From: Emydura subglobosa
Lineage: Eukaryota > Chordata > Testudines > Chelidae
Reading direction: 5' to 3'
NCBI GenBank assembly: GCA_007922225.1
Contig: ML679995.1
Span: forward strand, 12,603 to 76,602
DNA length: 64,000 bases
Shown here: positions 1 to 11,600 of the stretch, one piece after another
Numbering within the stretch: the stretch's first letter is position 1
How the letters are laid out: every line of letters begins with the position of its first letter
Position numbers and translations under genes: made by a program
The notes under the pieces: model-generated
Database searches by the model: none
What the model was told of the DNA's origin: nothing
Seen by the model: only the letters and a program-made list of their open reading frames with translations

Positions 1-2672
1 AGATGTCACCGAGGGGGAGATGGTGGTGGTGTGCCTAGGAGGTGAAATGCTTCCATTTCACTGTGTAGGATGCCCATGTGGAAGCTCATCTGCTGTGTGT
101 AAATGTATGCCACACCGATGTTGAGCAGGCACTGTCTGTGTGTGAGCCCCATCCAAAAACCAAGCCGTGTGACAAAGTGGGCCTGGGCTTGTGGTGGGCT
201 GGACAGATTTTTATGTGAAAGTATGCATCCTTCATGTCAAGAGCTGCGAACCATGCCCCTTGCAGGAGGCAGGGGATGATGGAAGTGAGCGTCTCCATAT
301 GGAACTTGATTTTCCTGATGGATGCGTTGAGTAGTCAGAGATTGAGAATAGGGTTCAGTCCTCCCTTTTTGTGGATGAGAAAGTATGGGGAGTAGAAGCC
401 CTTGCCAATGAAGAAATTGGGCTCCAGTTCTATTGTGCTCTTCTCAATGAGGGTGTCTGCCTCATGTTATAAGAGATTGCAATGAGAGAGACTCTCAGTA
501 GGCATTGGGGGGCAGTGGGAGAGGAAGGCAAGGAATTTGATCTCTAGTACCCAATGATCTGTGGTGACCTTGCCCCAATTGTGGACAAATAGGGCAAGAT
601 GGCCCCCAAAGGTGGGGAGTGGCTGAGGGTGGTGACATGGGGGTCGAAGGTCTCAACATGCAGTCAAAACTGTGCCTTTGGTTGATGCCATGGAACTGCA
701 GAAGAGGTGGCTGAGGGCCATGGACACTGTGACTGAGGGCACTGTCAGTGGCCTGGTATGATGCGTAGGAGCATGGTCAGGAAGGTGGTCTCTGTTGCTT
801 TCCACAGGGCGATGGGGTGTAAATCCCAAGACCACAGTGTCACTCTGGACTCCTTCAAAGAGTGGAGGGATTTGTCTGTCTTCTCTGAAAACAGCTTGTC
901 CTCATTGAAGGGGAGATCCTGGATAGTGGTCTGGATCTCCTTGGGGAAGCCAGAAGACTGCATCCAGGTCTTATTGCATGATGACACTGTGGCAAGGGAG
1001 TAGGAAGATGTATCCGCCACATCCACTGCAGCTTGGAGGCTGACCTTGGCCATCAGGCAACCTTCCTCCATTTGGGCCTAGAAACGCTATTTGTTGTGTA
1101 GCAGATCCTCCAGTAACTCCGCTAGGTTAGCATAGTTATTAAAGTCATACTTCACTAGCAGAGCCTGGTAGTTAGTATTGCGGAACTGCAGAGCCATGGA
1201 GGAGTATACCTTACGGCCCAGGAGGTTGAGGCATTTTGCCATCCTATTCAGGCGGGCATAGGAGTGCTGTGAAGTGGAAGTGTGCATAGTGAAGTGGAAG
1301 TGGAGAAGGGGAAGACAAAAGCAAGTCAGCCTCATTGGACAAGACAAAGTAACGGCGTTCTACCCTCATGTGTGGGAGGCCATGAAGCCAGTGTGTGCCA
1401 GACTGCTTGCGCAGGTTGGAGGATAGTGTAATTTATGGGCAATGCAACGCAGAATGGTCTCCTGGGATGGAAGATGTCCAGCAGCTGGTGGTGTTGATCC
1501 TGGACTTCCTCCAGGGGTCTGCCCAAGTCTAGAGCCACCTGCTGTAGCAGCTCCTGGTATTGACGATTATCATCAGGAGGCAAGAGGGCTGGAGGAATCA
1601 GGGCTTCATTAGGAGAGGATGAGGCAACCATTAGGACCACTCAGTCTCGGTTTCTCTGTCCAAACTGGACAGTTCCAATGCAGGAGCTCGGACAGAAGGG
1701 TGTGAGGCCTGGGAATGTGGATACAGACGGTGGTACGGGTCCCAGAGTGGCCATTGAGCCCAGAGGGTTGGGTCCTTGGGGTATAGAGAGCCCCAACGGT
1801 ATCTGTACCAGGGTGGCAGTGCCAGAGCATACACTGTCTGGTGCAGCGGTCGCACCCAGGAGTCTGAGCCACACTGGGAACAGGGGAGAATGATAGTCTG
1901 AAGAGACCTGTGGTAGCGGTGGAGCCATCAGTGCAGGTAGCTCATGTGCACCACCAGTCGTGGTCTATGGCCCAAGAAAAGCAATGCATCTGCCAAAGCA
2001 GGATTTGTCTTGTACCAGTGGTACAATCGGATCTGGGCAGTAGGAGGTGGGTAGGGCACTCACTGCTCACCATCAGTTCTGTTGACCCTGCACAAAGTTG
2101 GAGAGTCTCCTGCATGAGAAATTTCCGGAGTTGCAAAAGATGAGCCTCACAAGTCTGGGGAGGTGGGGGGATGGGAGGAGAAGGACTTGCATATGGCTGA
2201 GTGAGCAGTGAGATTCATCTCCCCCAAGCAATGCAAGCAGCAGCAGTGCTCACTGATCACTGAGAACAAGCGAGGGCTTGAGATGCAGTTTTTGAACCCC
2301 AGAATGCAGGGCATAGTCACCTGATGAAGTCAGGACAGGCCTCGAGCAGGGCAAAACCAACTACACTAACTAACTATGAATTATCTAAACAACTAAGACA
2401 ATTAAACTAGCTAACTATATACAATGTACGAAATGTTCTCGTAGCAAACTATAAGCATGGGGGAAAGAGGATTCCAACTCAGACAATGCAGCGGTAAGAA
2501 GTAACTGAAGGAGTGTCGCTCCACACAGCTTCTTATAACCTCCTGTGGAGCACAAGGCAACATACGACTCACGTGCGGGTCAATGGACACTATTACTGAA
2601 AACTTGCGGCTCTGGCGCATGGCATGCATGCACACCTACCTTTGGAATACTTATAGGGACTATCACTCAAAG
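1..2672 (-). mobile_element. DIRS-type retrotransposon A, degenerate, cut by window edge
   Basis: Read on the minus strand from 2672 leftwards. A terminal-repeat-like end (about 2440-2672, inner sequence beginning near ttctttgagtgatagtccc) comes first. Then come gag-like fragments (about 1928-1609, 1640-1332, 1347-1087, 1071-745; e.g. LGRKVYSSMALQFRNTNYQA and DLPFNEDKLFSEKTD). Last is the start of a reverse transcriptase (about 480-86) with GFYSPYFLI, METLTSIIP and ALDMKDAYFHI. The RT frame has at least one stop (near 330) and the gag is split by frameshifts. DIRS elements use a tyrosine recombinase; that part is outside the window. Confidence 0.75.
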
Positions 2673-4262
2673 AAGAATCATAGATTCTAAGGCCAGAAGT
2701 GACTATTATGATAATCTATTCTGACCTCCTGTGTAGCACAGGCCATAGAACTTCCCCAAGATAATTCCTAGAGCTGATCTTTTAGAAAAAATATCTGATC
2801 TTGATTTAAAAATTGTCAGTGATAGAGAATCCACCATGAACCTTGGTAAATTGTTTCTATGATTAATTACTCTCACTGTTAAAAATGCATGCCTCATTTC
2901 CAGTCTGAATTTGTCTAGCTTCAACTTCCAGCTATTGGATCATGTCAGCTAGGTTGAAAAGCCCATTATTAAATATTTGTTCCCCATGTAGGTACTTGGA
3001 TTTGATCAAGACACCCCATAACTTTCTCTCTGTTAAGCTAAACAAATTGAGCTCCTTACGTCTATCACCGTAAGACAAGTTTTCTAATCTTTCAATCATT
3101 TCTGATGGTGCTTCTCTGAACCCTCTCCAATTTATTAACATCCTTCTTGAACTGCAGGCACCAGAACTGGACAGAGTATTCCAGTAGCGGTCACATCAGT
3201 GCCAAATATAGGAGGTAAAATAACCTGTCTACTATTTCTCAAGATTCTTTTTTATGGATCCCAGGATCAATTTAGCTCTTTTCACCACAGTGTCACACTA
3301 GGAACTCATGTTCAGCTGATTATCCAACAAGACCTCCAAATCTTTTTCAGAGTCACTGCTTCCCCAATCCTGTAAATATACATTACATTCTTTGTTCCTA
3401 GATGTATACAGTTACATTTAGCCTTATTGAAACCTATATTGTTTGCTTGTGGCCAGTTTAGCAAGCGATCTAGATCATTCTGAATCAGTGACCTGTCATC
3501 TTGATTATTTACCGCTCCCCCAATTTTTGTGCTATTTGCAAACTTTATCAGTGATTATTTTGTTTTCTTACACATCATTGAGAAAGATGTTAAATAGCGT
3601 AGCCTGCAGTACCCCACTAGAATACAGATCTGCTTAATGATTCCCCATTTATAGTACATTTTGAGACCTATCAGTCTCAGTGTGCAATGTTAATTTTATA
3701 CCATTCTGTTTTTTAATCAAAATGTTGCGTAGTACCAACTCAAACACCTTACAGAAATCTAAGTATATTATGTCAATACTATTACCTTTATCAACCAAAT
3801 CTGTAATCTCATAAAAAAAGATATCAAGTTAGTTTGACAGGATCTATTTTCCATAAACCCATGTTGATTTGTATTTATTATTTTACCCTCCTTTAGTTCT
3901 TTATTAATCGAATCCTGTATCAGCTGCTCCCTTATCTTTCCTGGGATCAAGGTCAGGCTGACAGGCTTATAATCACCCAGGCCATCCCGTTTTTTACGTT
4001 TTTCAAAAACTAGCACAACTTTAGCTTTCTTCCAGTTTTTTGGAACTCTCCAGGGCTCCAAAAGTTATTGAAAATCAGCATTAATGGTCCAGCTAGCACC
4101 AGCTCTTGTAAAACTCTTGGATGCAAATTATCTGGACCTGCTGATTTAAAAATGCCTAACTTTAGTAGCTTCAATTTAACATCCTCCATGGGGAATAGAA
4201 AGATTGTTTTCACCATATGGTGAAACTATATCATCTGTTTTTCCCGAAATACAAAACAGAAA

Positions 4263-4784
4263 TATTTATTGTGCCTTTCTACCTTTTTTGCCTATTATCA
4301 ATATTACCTATTATCAATAACAAAGGATGTAGAGAAACTGGAAAGAATCCAGAGGGGAGTGACAAAGATGATCAAGCCATATGAGCAAAGACTGAAGGAA
4401 TTAGGTATGTTTAGTTTGGAAAAGAAAATTGAGGGAGGATATGATGAGCTCTTCAAATACTTGAAAGGTTGTCGTAAAAAAGATTGAAAAAAGTTGTTCT
4501 CTTTTGCCACAGACGGCAGGACAAGAGGCAATGGGTTCAAACTGCAGCATAGCAAATTTAGATAAAATCTCAGGAAAAATATTCTAACTGTTAAGAACGG
4601 TAGGACAATGGAACAGACTGCTTAGGGAAGTCATGGAATCTCTTTCACTGGAAGTTTTCAAAAGGAGGCTGGAGAGCCATCTGTCTTGGATGGTTTAGAC
4701 ACAACAAATACTGCAACTTGGCAGGCGATTAGACTAGATGACTCTTGTGGTCCCTTCTAGCCCTATGAGTCTACCATTTCCATC
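4263..4784 (+). mobile_element. CR1-like LINE 3' fragment inserted in the L3-like element
   Basis: Plus-strand LINE 3' end with VEKLERIQRGVTKMI, RLKELGMFSLEKK and FKYLKG followed by the typical 3' untranslated words ggaagttttcaaaaggaggctgg and actagatgactcttgtggtccc (given here in short parts). The flanking minus element resumes on both sides. Confidence 0.65.
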
Positions 4785-4902
4785 TGATAATGGACCAATA
4801 CCATTGTCAGGACTGTTTTTGTTCCTAATATATTTTAAAACTCCTTATTGTCCTTAACTCTGCTGGCCATAGATTTCTCCTTGTATCCTTTGGCTCTGTT
4901 AT

Positions 4903-4925
4903 CTTTTTTTTTTTTTTTTTTTTTT
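4903..4925 (+). repeat. poly-T tract
   Basis: About 22 consecutive T inside the L3-like element. Comparable homopolymers occur at 11019-11043 (A), 28271-28293, 58862-58882 and 62882-62900 (T). Confidence 0.8.
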
Positions 4926-5103
4926 AAACAATTCATAAACTTCTGATTTATATTCATTATTATCAACTTCTCCTTTCTTCCATTTGTTATATATTACTTT
5001 TTTATAGCTGCCTTCACTGCTTCTACAACCATGTTTGTTTTTGAACCAGCATAGCTTTCTTCTTAAATTGTTGCTTTTTGGTCATCTAAAAAGGTATTCT
5101 TGA

Positions 5104-7344
5104 ATCATAGAATATTAGAGTTGGAAGGAACCTCAAGAGGTCATCTAGTCCAGCCCCCTGCTCAAAGCAGGACTAACCTCAGCTAAATCATCCCAGCCAG
5201 GGTTTTGTCAAGCCGCAGCTTAAAAACCTCTCAAGATGGAGATTCCACCACCTCCCTAGGTAACCCATTCCAGTGCTTCACCGCCCTCCTAGTGAAAAAC
5301 TTTCTCCTAATATCCAACCTAGATCTCCCCCACTGCAATTTAAGAACATTGTTCCTTGTTTTGTCATCTACTACCATTGAGAACAGCCTAGCTCCATCCT
5401 CCCTGGAACCCCCTTTCAGGTAGATAAAGGCTGCTATCAAATCCCCCCTCATTCTTCTCTTTTGCAGACAAAACAAGCTTAGTTCCCTCAGTCTCTCCTC
5501 AACTCTTGTGCTCCAGCCCCCTAATCATTTTTGTTGCCCTCCGCTGGACTCTCTCCAACCTACTCACATCCTTCCTGTAGTGGGGAGCCCAAAACTGGAC
5601 ACAATACTCCAAATGCGGCCTCAGCAATGCCAAATAGAGGGGAATGATCACTTCCCGTGATCTGCTGGCAATGCTCCTACTAATGCAGCCCAATATGCTA
5701 TTAGCCTTCTTGGCAACCAGGGCACACTGCTGACACATATCCAGCTTCTTATCCACTGTAACGCCCATGTCCTTTTCTGCAGAACTGCTGCCTAGCTCGT
5801 CGGTCCCCAGTCTGTAGCTGTGCATGGGATTCTTCTGTCCTAAGTGCAAGACTCTGCACTTCTCCTTGTTGAATCTCATCAGATTTATTTTTGGTCCAAT
5901 CCTCCAATTTGTCTAGGTCACTCTGTATCCTATCTACCACTCCCCCTAGCTTAGTGTCATCAGCAAACTTGCTGAGGGTGCAATCTATCTCATCCTCCAG
6001 ATCATTAATGAAGATGTTGAAGAAAACAGGACCCAAGACTGACACCTGAGGCACTCCGCTTGTGATCGGCTGCCAGCTAGACATTGAGCCATTGATCATC
6101 ACTACCCGTTGAGCCTGATGATCTAGCCAGCTCTCTATCCATTTTATAGTCCATTTATCCAACCCATACTTCTTTAACCTGCTGATAAGAAGAAGGGAGA
6201 CTGTATCAAAAGCTTTGCTAAAGTCAAGGTATATCACGTCCACCATTTTCCCCACATCCACAGAGCCAGTCACCTCTTCATATAAAGCAATCAGGTTGGT
6301 CAGGCATGACTTTCGCTTGGTGAATCCTTGTTGACTGTTCCTAATCACCTTCCTCTCTTCCAAGTGCCTTAAAATGGTTTCCTTGAGGACCTGTTCCATG
6401 ATTTTTCCAGGAATTGAGGTGAGGCTTACCGGTCTGTAGTTCCCTGGATCCTCTTTCTTCCCTTTCTTGAAGATGGGCACTATATTTGCCTTTTTTCAGT
6501 CATCAGGAACCTCCCCCAATTGCCATGAGCTTTCAAAGATAATGGCCAATGGCTCTGAAATTACATCAGCCAACTTCCTCAGCACCCTCAGATGCATTGC
6601 ATCTGGCCCCATGGGCTTGTGTATGTCCAGTCTTTCTAAAAAGTCCTGAACCTGTTCCTTCAGCACTGAGGCATATTCACCTCCTCCCCATTCTGTGCTG
6701 CCCATTGCAGTCATTTGGGAGCTGACCTTGTTTGTGAGGACAGAGGCAAAAAAGGCATTGAGTACCTCAGCTTTCTCCAAATCCTCTGTCACTAAGTTGC
6801 TTCCCCATTTTGTAAGGGGCCCACACTTTCCCTAATCTTCCTTTTGTTGGTAACATACCTGTAGAAACCCTTCTTGTTCCCCTTCACATCCCTTGCTAGC
6901 TTCAACTCCAGTTGCGCTTTGGCCTTCCTGATTTCATTCCTGCATGTTCGAGCAGTATTTTTGTAATCCTCCCTAGTCATCTGACCAAGCTTTCACTTCT
7001 TGTGAGCTTCTTTTTTGTGTTTAAGATCACCAAAGACTTCTTTGTTAAGCCAAGCTGAGCGCCTACCATATTTGCTATTCTTTCTGCATATCAGGATGGT
7101 TTGTTCCTGCACCCTTAATAAAGTTTCTTTAAAATACAGCCAGCTCTCTTGGATTCCTTTCCCCCTCATATTAGCCTCCCAAGGGATCCTGCCCATCAGC
7201 TCCCTGAGGGAGTCAAAGTCTGCTTTTCTGAGGCCCATGGTCCATTTCCTGCTGTTCTCCTTTCTTCCTTTTGTCAGGATTCTGAACTCGACCATCTTAT
7301 GGTCACTGCTGCCTAGGTTGCCACCCACTTCTACTTCCCCTACT
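5104..7344 (-). mobile_element. CR1 LINE, 5'-truncated, 2.2 kb
   Basis: Minus-strand CR1. The 3' tail is at 5104 (aatcatagaatattagagtt on the plus strand) and the 5' truncation at about 7344 falls inside the endonuclease ([17 protein letters not shown]). ORF2 pieces: 7328-6993 endonuclease end, 6980-6792, 6792-6496, 6480-5749 RT ([65 protein letters not shown]), 5879-5499 and 5476-5231 C-terminal part. Several frameshifts and stops make it dead. It is inserted in the older L3-like element. Confidence 0.85.
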
Positions 7345-7507
7345 AAATAATTCCCAACGATTATTCACATTTTTCTGATTAAATTCTTCCTCCCAGATAA
7401 TTTGGCTCATGATCGCTTTCAGTTTTTTTAAATTGGTCCTATTAAAGTACCAAGATCTATATATAAATAAAACTGGTCTGAACTTCATTCTGCTTTCATA
7501 TTATAAA

Positions 7508-7910
7508 TAAGAATAAGATTATGTCACGGGGGTCACAGATTCCATGACTTCCATGACTTTTCTGCTTCAGCCTTGGAGTGGCTGGGTCAGAGCTATGAGC
7601 TGATGGCGGAACCCGGAGCTCTGAGCAGCCCCTGCAACTCTCAGCTGCCATGGGGGGGACCCCAGGCAGCAGGGGAACCCTGGATACCTGAGCCAATGCA
7701 GGTGGTGTGGCAACCCAGAGCTGCCATCCACAGCTTGATCCCTCCATCCACTACTGCGGGGTTCAAGCTCCCCTCCCCATCAGCCCCATGTTGTCAGTTA
7801 TTTTTAGTAAAAGTCAGGGAGAGGTCACAGGCTTCCATGAAATTTTGTTAACTGCCCATGACCTGTCCCTGACTTTTCCTAAAAATAACCATGACAAAAT
7901 CTTAACCTTA
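7508..7910. mobile_element. non-autonomous hAT element, 403 bp, with 8-bp TSD
   Basis: Flanked by the perfect 8-bp repeat ATTATAAA (7500-7507 and 7911-7918), which fits the hAT nTnnnnAn rule. The termini are imperfect inverted repeats (taagaataagattatgtcac against taaggttaagattttgtcat, 16 of 20). The right end also folds into a long hairpin around 7800-7900. No coding capacity. It sits inside the L3-like LINE. Confidence 0.78.
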
Positions 7911-8625
7911 ATTATAAACATGATCAAGTAATAATCACTTGTTACCTAAGCTTCCATTAATATTTAGTTCTGTGATCGTTTTCTCTTTATTTGTTAGGAC
8001 AAGGCCTAATATAGAATTCCCCTGTGTTGGCTACAACACTTTTTTAATTAGGAAATCATCTTTAATGTTTATAAATTCCAAGGATGTTTTAGGACTGTCA
8101 GCATGAGACCTCCAGCATATGCCACTCCAATTGAAGGCCCCCATCATCATCATCTCAGAGGTTTTTTTCGTCTACATACTGTAGATTGGTGCATAAAGAG
8201 GTAGTCATCCTGTTCCCTACTGTGATTTGGTGGTCTGTAGCAGACACCAGCTAAAACCCCAATCTTGTGCTTTATCTGTTAGGACATTGATCCATAAACA
8301 TTCAAGTTTATTTTCTTCTGAGTTATCAGCAATTCAGAAACAGGTAATGCCATTTTTGACAGAATGCCACTCACCTTCCCCTTTTGCACACTCAATCCTT
8401 CCTAAATATGTTATAACCACTGATTTTAACATTCCAATCATGCAAATAATCCCATTAGGTTTCAGGAAGTCGGGGTGTTTGGTCGGGGGAGGCAGGGAAA
8501 GACCGTAATCTATTAGGATTCAGCACAGAAAAGGATTTGGGGTCAGAGAAATTATTAAAATCTGATTGTTGTTTGCAAAGGGAATAATCTAGACCAAGGC
8601 GTTGGAATCTACAGGCGCATCATAC

Positions 8626-8696
8626 TTGCAAGGTGCTGGAGCTCCACACTGTCTGGGCTGGTGTTCTCCATCAGGTCTCTGAACAAGTGCTTGTAT
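8626..8696 (-). CDS. ARHGEF39: ARHGEF39-like coding exon 5
   Basis: 71 bases between acceptor gtcttag and donor GTATGA. It encodes [20 protein letters not shown] and then QHLA, the last DH segment seen in the window. Reading through the donor gives SMMRL and a stop, so intron retention would truncate the protein here. The next exon (DH end and PH domain) is not in this window. Confidence 0.82.
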
Positions 8697-11600
8697 CTAA
8701 GACAGAGAGAGTAAAAGGGTGTATTCACATGTCATATATAGTCACCATCAGCAGCATCTCCTGTTGCTGATAGTACAAGAGATGAGAAAGTTCCAGCCTT
8801 TGGAAAGGAAGGATTAATCAGTCAGAGTCTTGAAACATTTCCCCTCCCTCATGACAGAGAATCAGTTCCCCCTTCTTCTCCCCACATACACCACTGACCC
8901 ATGTAGGCCAAGAACTTGGTAAGATTCAAAAAGGGATTTGACATATATGCATACCCTAATATAATAAGTGATAAACATTTCAAAAGGAATAACAAACCTC
9001 ACACTTCAGATCTTAAATCAATCTCCAACTATTAGAGGATAAGACCAAATGTGGGGGCAGATTATCCAGTATCTTTATACTGTAGATGAAGTATCCAACA
9101 GTGGCCTCTGTTGGAAACAGGTTACTGGACTAGATGGACCTCAGGTCTGATCCAGTATGTCAATTCCTATGTTCCTACATCTCATGTATACAGCCACCAT
9201 GGTCCAGAAGACTAAAGTGCTATGGAGTCCCTCTCCCTGACCAAGGGACACCATAGACAAGTGTACTGCCCTCCCCACCCAGATCCTTTGTCTACCTACC
9301 AGCATCAAAGCAACTATAACATACTTCTCAAACTAGAGTCTCAACAAAGAGCTTACATCTGGACCTACCCATGGCTCCCACAAGCTAAATCAACTTCTAA
9401 ATTGCCACATATATACAACTCTCTTCCCAACCTCTAGGATGGCTGCTTTTAAAGGAAAGCCCTAAGCAGAACACACTTGGATTACTGTAGCAAATACCAA
9501 ATAAGAGGAAAGGGTACAGCCTCTGATCTACCACAGAAAATTCTATGGGTCTCTGGTGCCTCCAACTCCCCCTAAAACTATGCAGGTGCAACAATGGAGA
9601 GATACAGAATGTCACAGCGACAGCTACCCATATAGAGTGGGCAGACAGACCCTATCAAACAAACACCACCACTTCCCCCTGGTCTGGACTAAACTTCAGT
9701 CAGTTTTTCCTTGCTCAGCTGCCCATCTCAGTCAGATGCTGGAAAGAAAGACCCTAGCCCCTCAAGTTTGGATTAGATGAGATAAGAGCCAGCAATCATA
9801 GCAACCAATAACATCCCATTATCTCCCCTAGCAATTTGACATACGCACTGAAAGAGTCCTGCAGCATCCCACATGGGAGAGCCCTTGGCAAGGAAATGCC
9901 ATTTACTCACCACCACCCTCTGGGAATTGCTCAGGGGGAAAGGCTGTTCAAGAGCCTATGCCACTGAATGTCTTTCCATGATCTGGGGAGACCTCAGACA
10001 GCTGCCTACCTCTCTGCATGCATGCATATCCCTATATCTATCTAGATCTTACCTCCTATCCCACCCCCCCACCTTAGAGTCTGTGGTGGAGCAATTCTGA
10101 CCTAGGGACACTACAGCCACTCTACCTCTGTCTACCAGCAGCAAACTACAGTTCCATGGTGTCCCCTCTCTTCATCTCAGATGCCCAACACTTAGTGCTA
10201 ATCTTAGTGCTAAACTGACACCTGAAGGCTTAAGGTTGCTTCCTTACTCATGGAGCCTCTGCAGTGGCAGAGGGAGGAGATCCTCCAGCTGCCGTCCCAG
10301 GAACTCAGGTCGAGACTCTTGAAGCTTCTTAAACCGGCAAAATGCCTTATTCTTTTTTACCTGCTCCTGTGTGTGACAAAGCAAAGATGAAACACAGGTC
10401 TGAAGTACCAGAAAGCAGCAATGTATCTTAGTTGTTTGAACAGGGACCCTAGAAAAGAACATTTACTTACCGTACAGTAACTGGGTTTTTCAAACTGTTG
10501 GGATCCACGGACTACATTACAGGTGAGCATGCACCTCAGTTTGTTTTGGCTAGCAGTGTCCATCGGGATGGCACATGCATTCTTGTGGCCCCTCCCATAT
10601 GAAGGCAGAAAGGGTAGGTTGGTCATGACCCTCCCTCAATTCCCTCATAATCCAACGCCGATGTTGCTGAGGGATCTGTCCTGAGTCCGGGTCTATTCAA
10701 TATCTTCATAAATGAGTTAGATAATGGCATAGAGGATATACCTATAAAACTTGTGGATGATACCAAGCTTGGGGAGATGGGGGGATTGCAAGCACTTTGG
10801 AGGCCAGGATTAGAATTCAAAATGATCTTGATAAACTGGAGAAATGTTCTTATTTGAATTTCATCCTGTTTATTTTAGACCAAGTGAACAGTACTACACT
10901 TAGGAAGGAATAATCAACTGCACAAATTCAAAATAGAGTAGGGAGGAGTATTGTGGAAGAGGATTTGGGATTATAGTTGATCACAGACTAAATGTGAGTC
11001 AATGTAATACTGTTGCGCCAAAAAAAAAAAAAAAAAAAAAAAAATGAATATCATCTTGGGATGTATTAGCAGGAATGTAAGCAAAACACAAGAAGTAATT
11101 CTTCCACTCTTCTCAGCGCTGATAAGGTCTTAACCGGGAGTACTGTGTCCAGTTCTGGGCACCACACTTCAGGAAAGATGTGGACAAATTGGAGAAAGTC
11201 CAGAGGAGAGCAGCAACAATGATTAAAGGTCTAGAAAACATGTCTTAAAGTACATAAAAGGCTGTTATAAAGAGGAATGTGATAAAACTGTTCACCTTAA
11301 CCACTGAGGACAGGACGAGAAGTAATGGGCTTAAATATGAGCAAGGGAGATTTAAGTTAAACATTAGGAAAAACTTCTTAACTGTAAGGATAGTTAAGCA
11401 GTGGAACAAATTACCTAGGCAGGTTATGGAATCTCTGTCATTGTCTATTCTGTTCTTAAAAACCTCCAAACAACTGTCAGGAATGGTATAGATACTGCTT
11501 AGTTCTGCCTCCGTACAAGGGACTGATGACCTGTCGCGGTCTCTTCCAGTCCTATATTTCTATGATATCACTGTGCTCATAGCGTGCAGTGCAGCTGATT

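Larger units (their letters stand above)
2673..8460 (-). mobile_element. old L3/CR1-like LINE, split by three insertions
   Basis: Minus-strand pieces at 2673-4262, 4785-5103, 7345-7507 and 7911-8460 read in order from 5' (8460) to 3' (2673), as one element. RT fragments are visible: [17 protein letters not shown] near 4150 and VPKNWKKAKVVLVF, then DYKPVSLTLIPGKI and [17 protein letters not shown] near 4040-3840. The 5' parts match the LINE endonuclease region only as degraded DNA. Many stops and frameshifts. The interruptions are a plus-strand CR1 piece, a minus CR1 and a hAT element. Confidence 0.7.
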
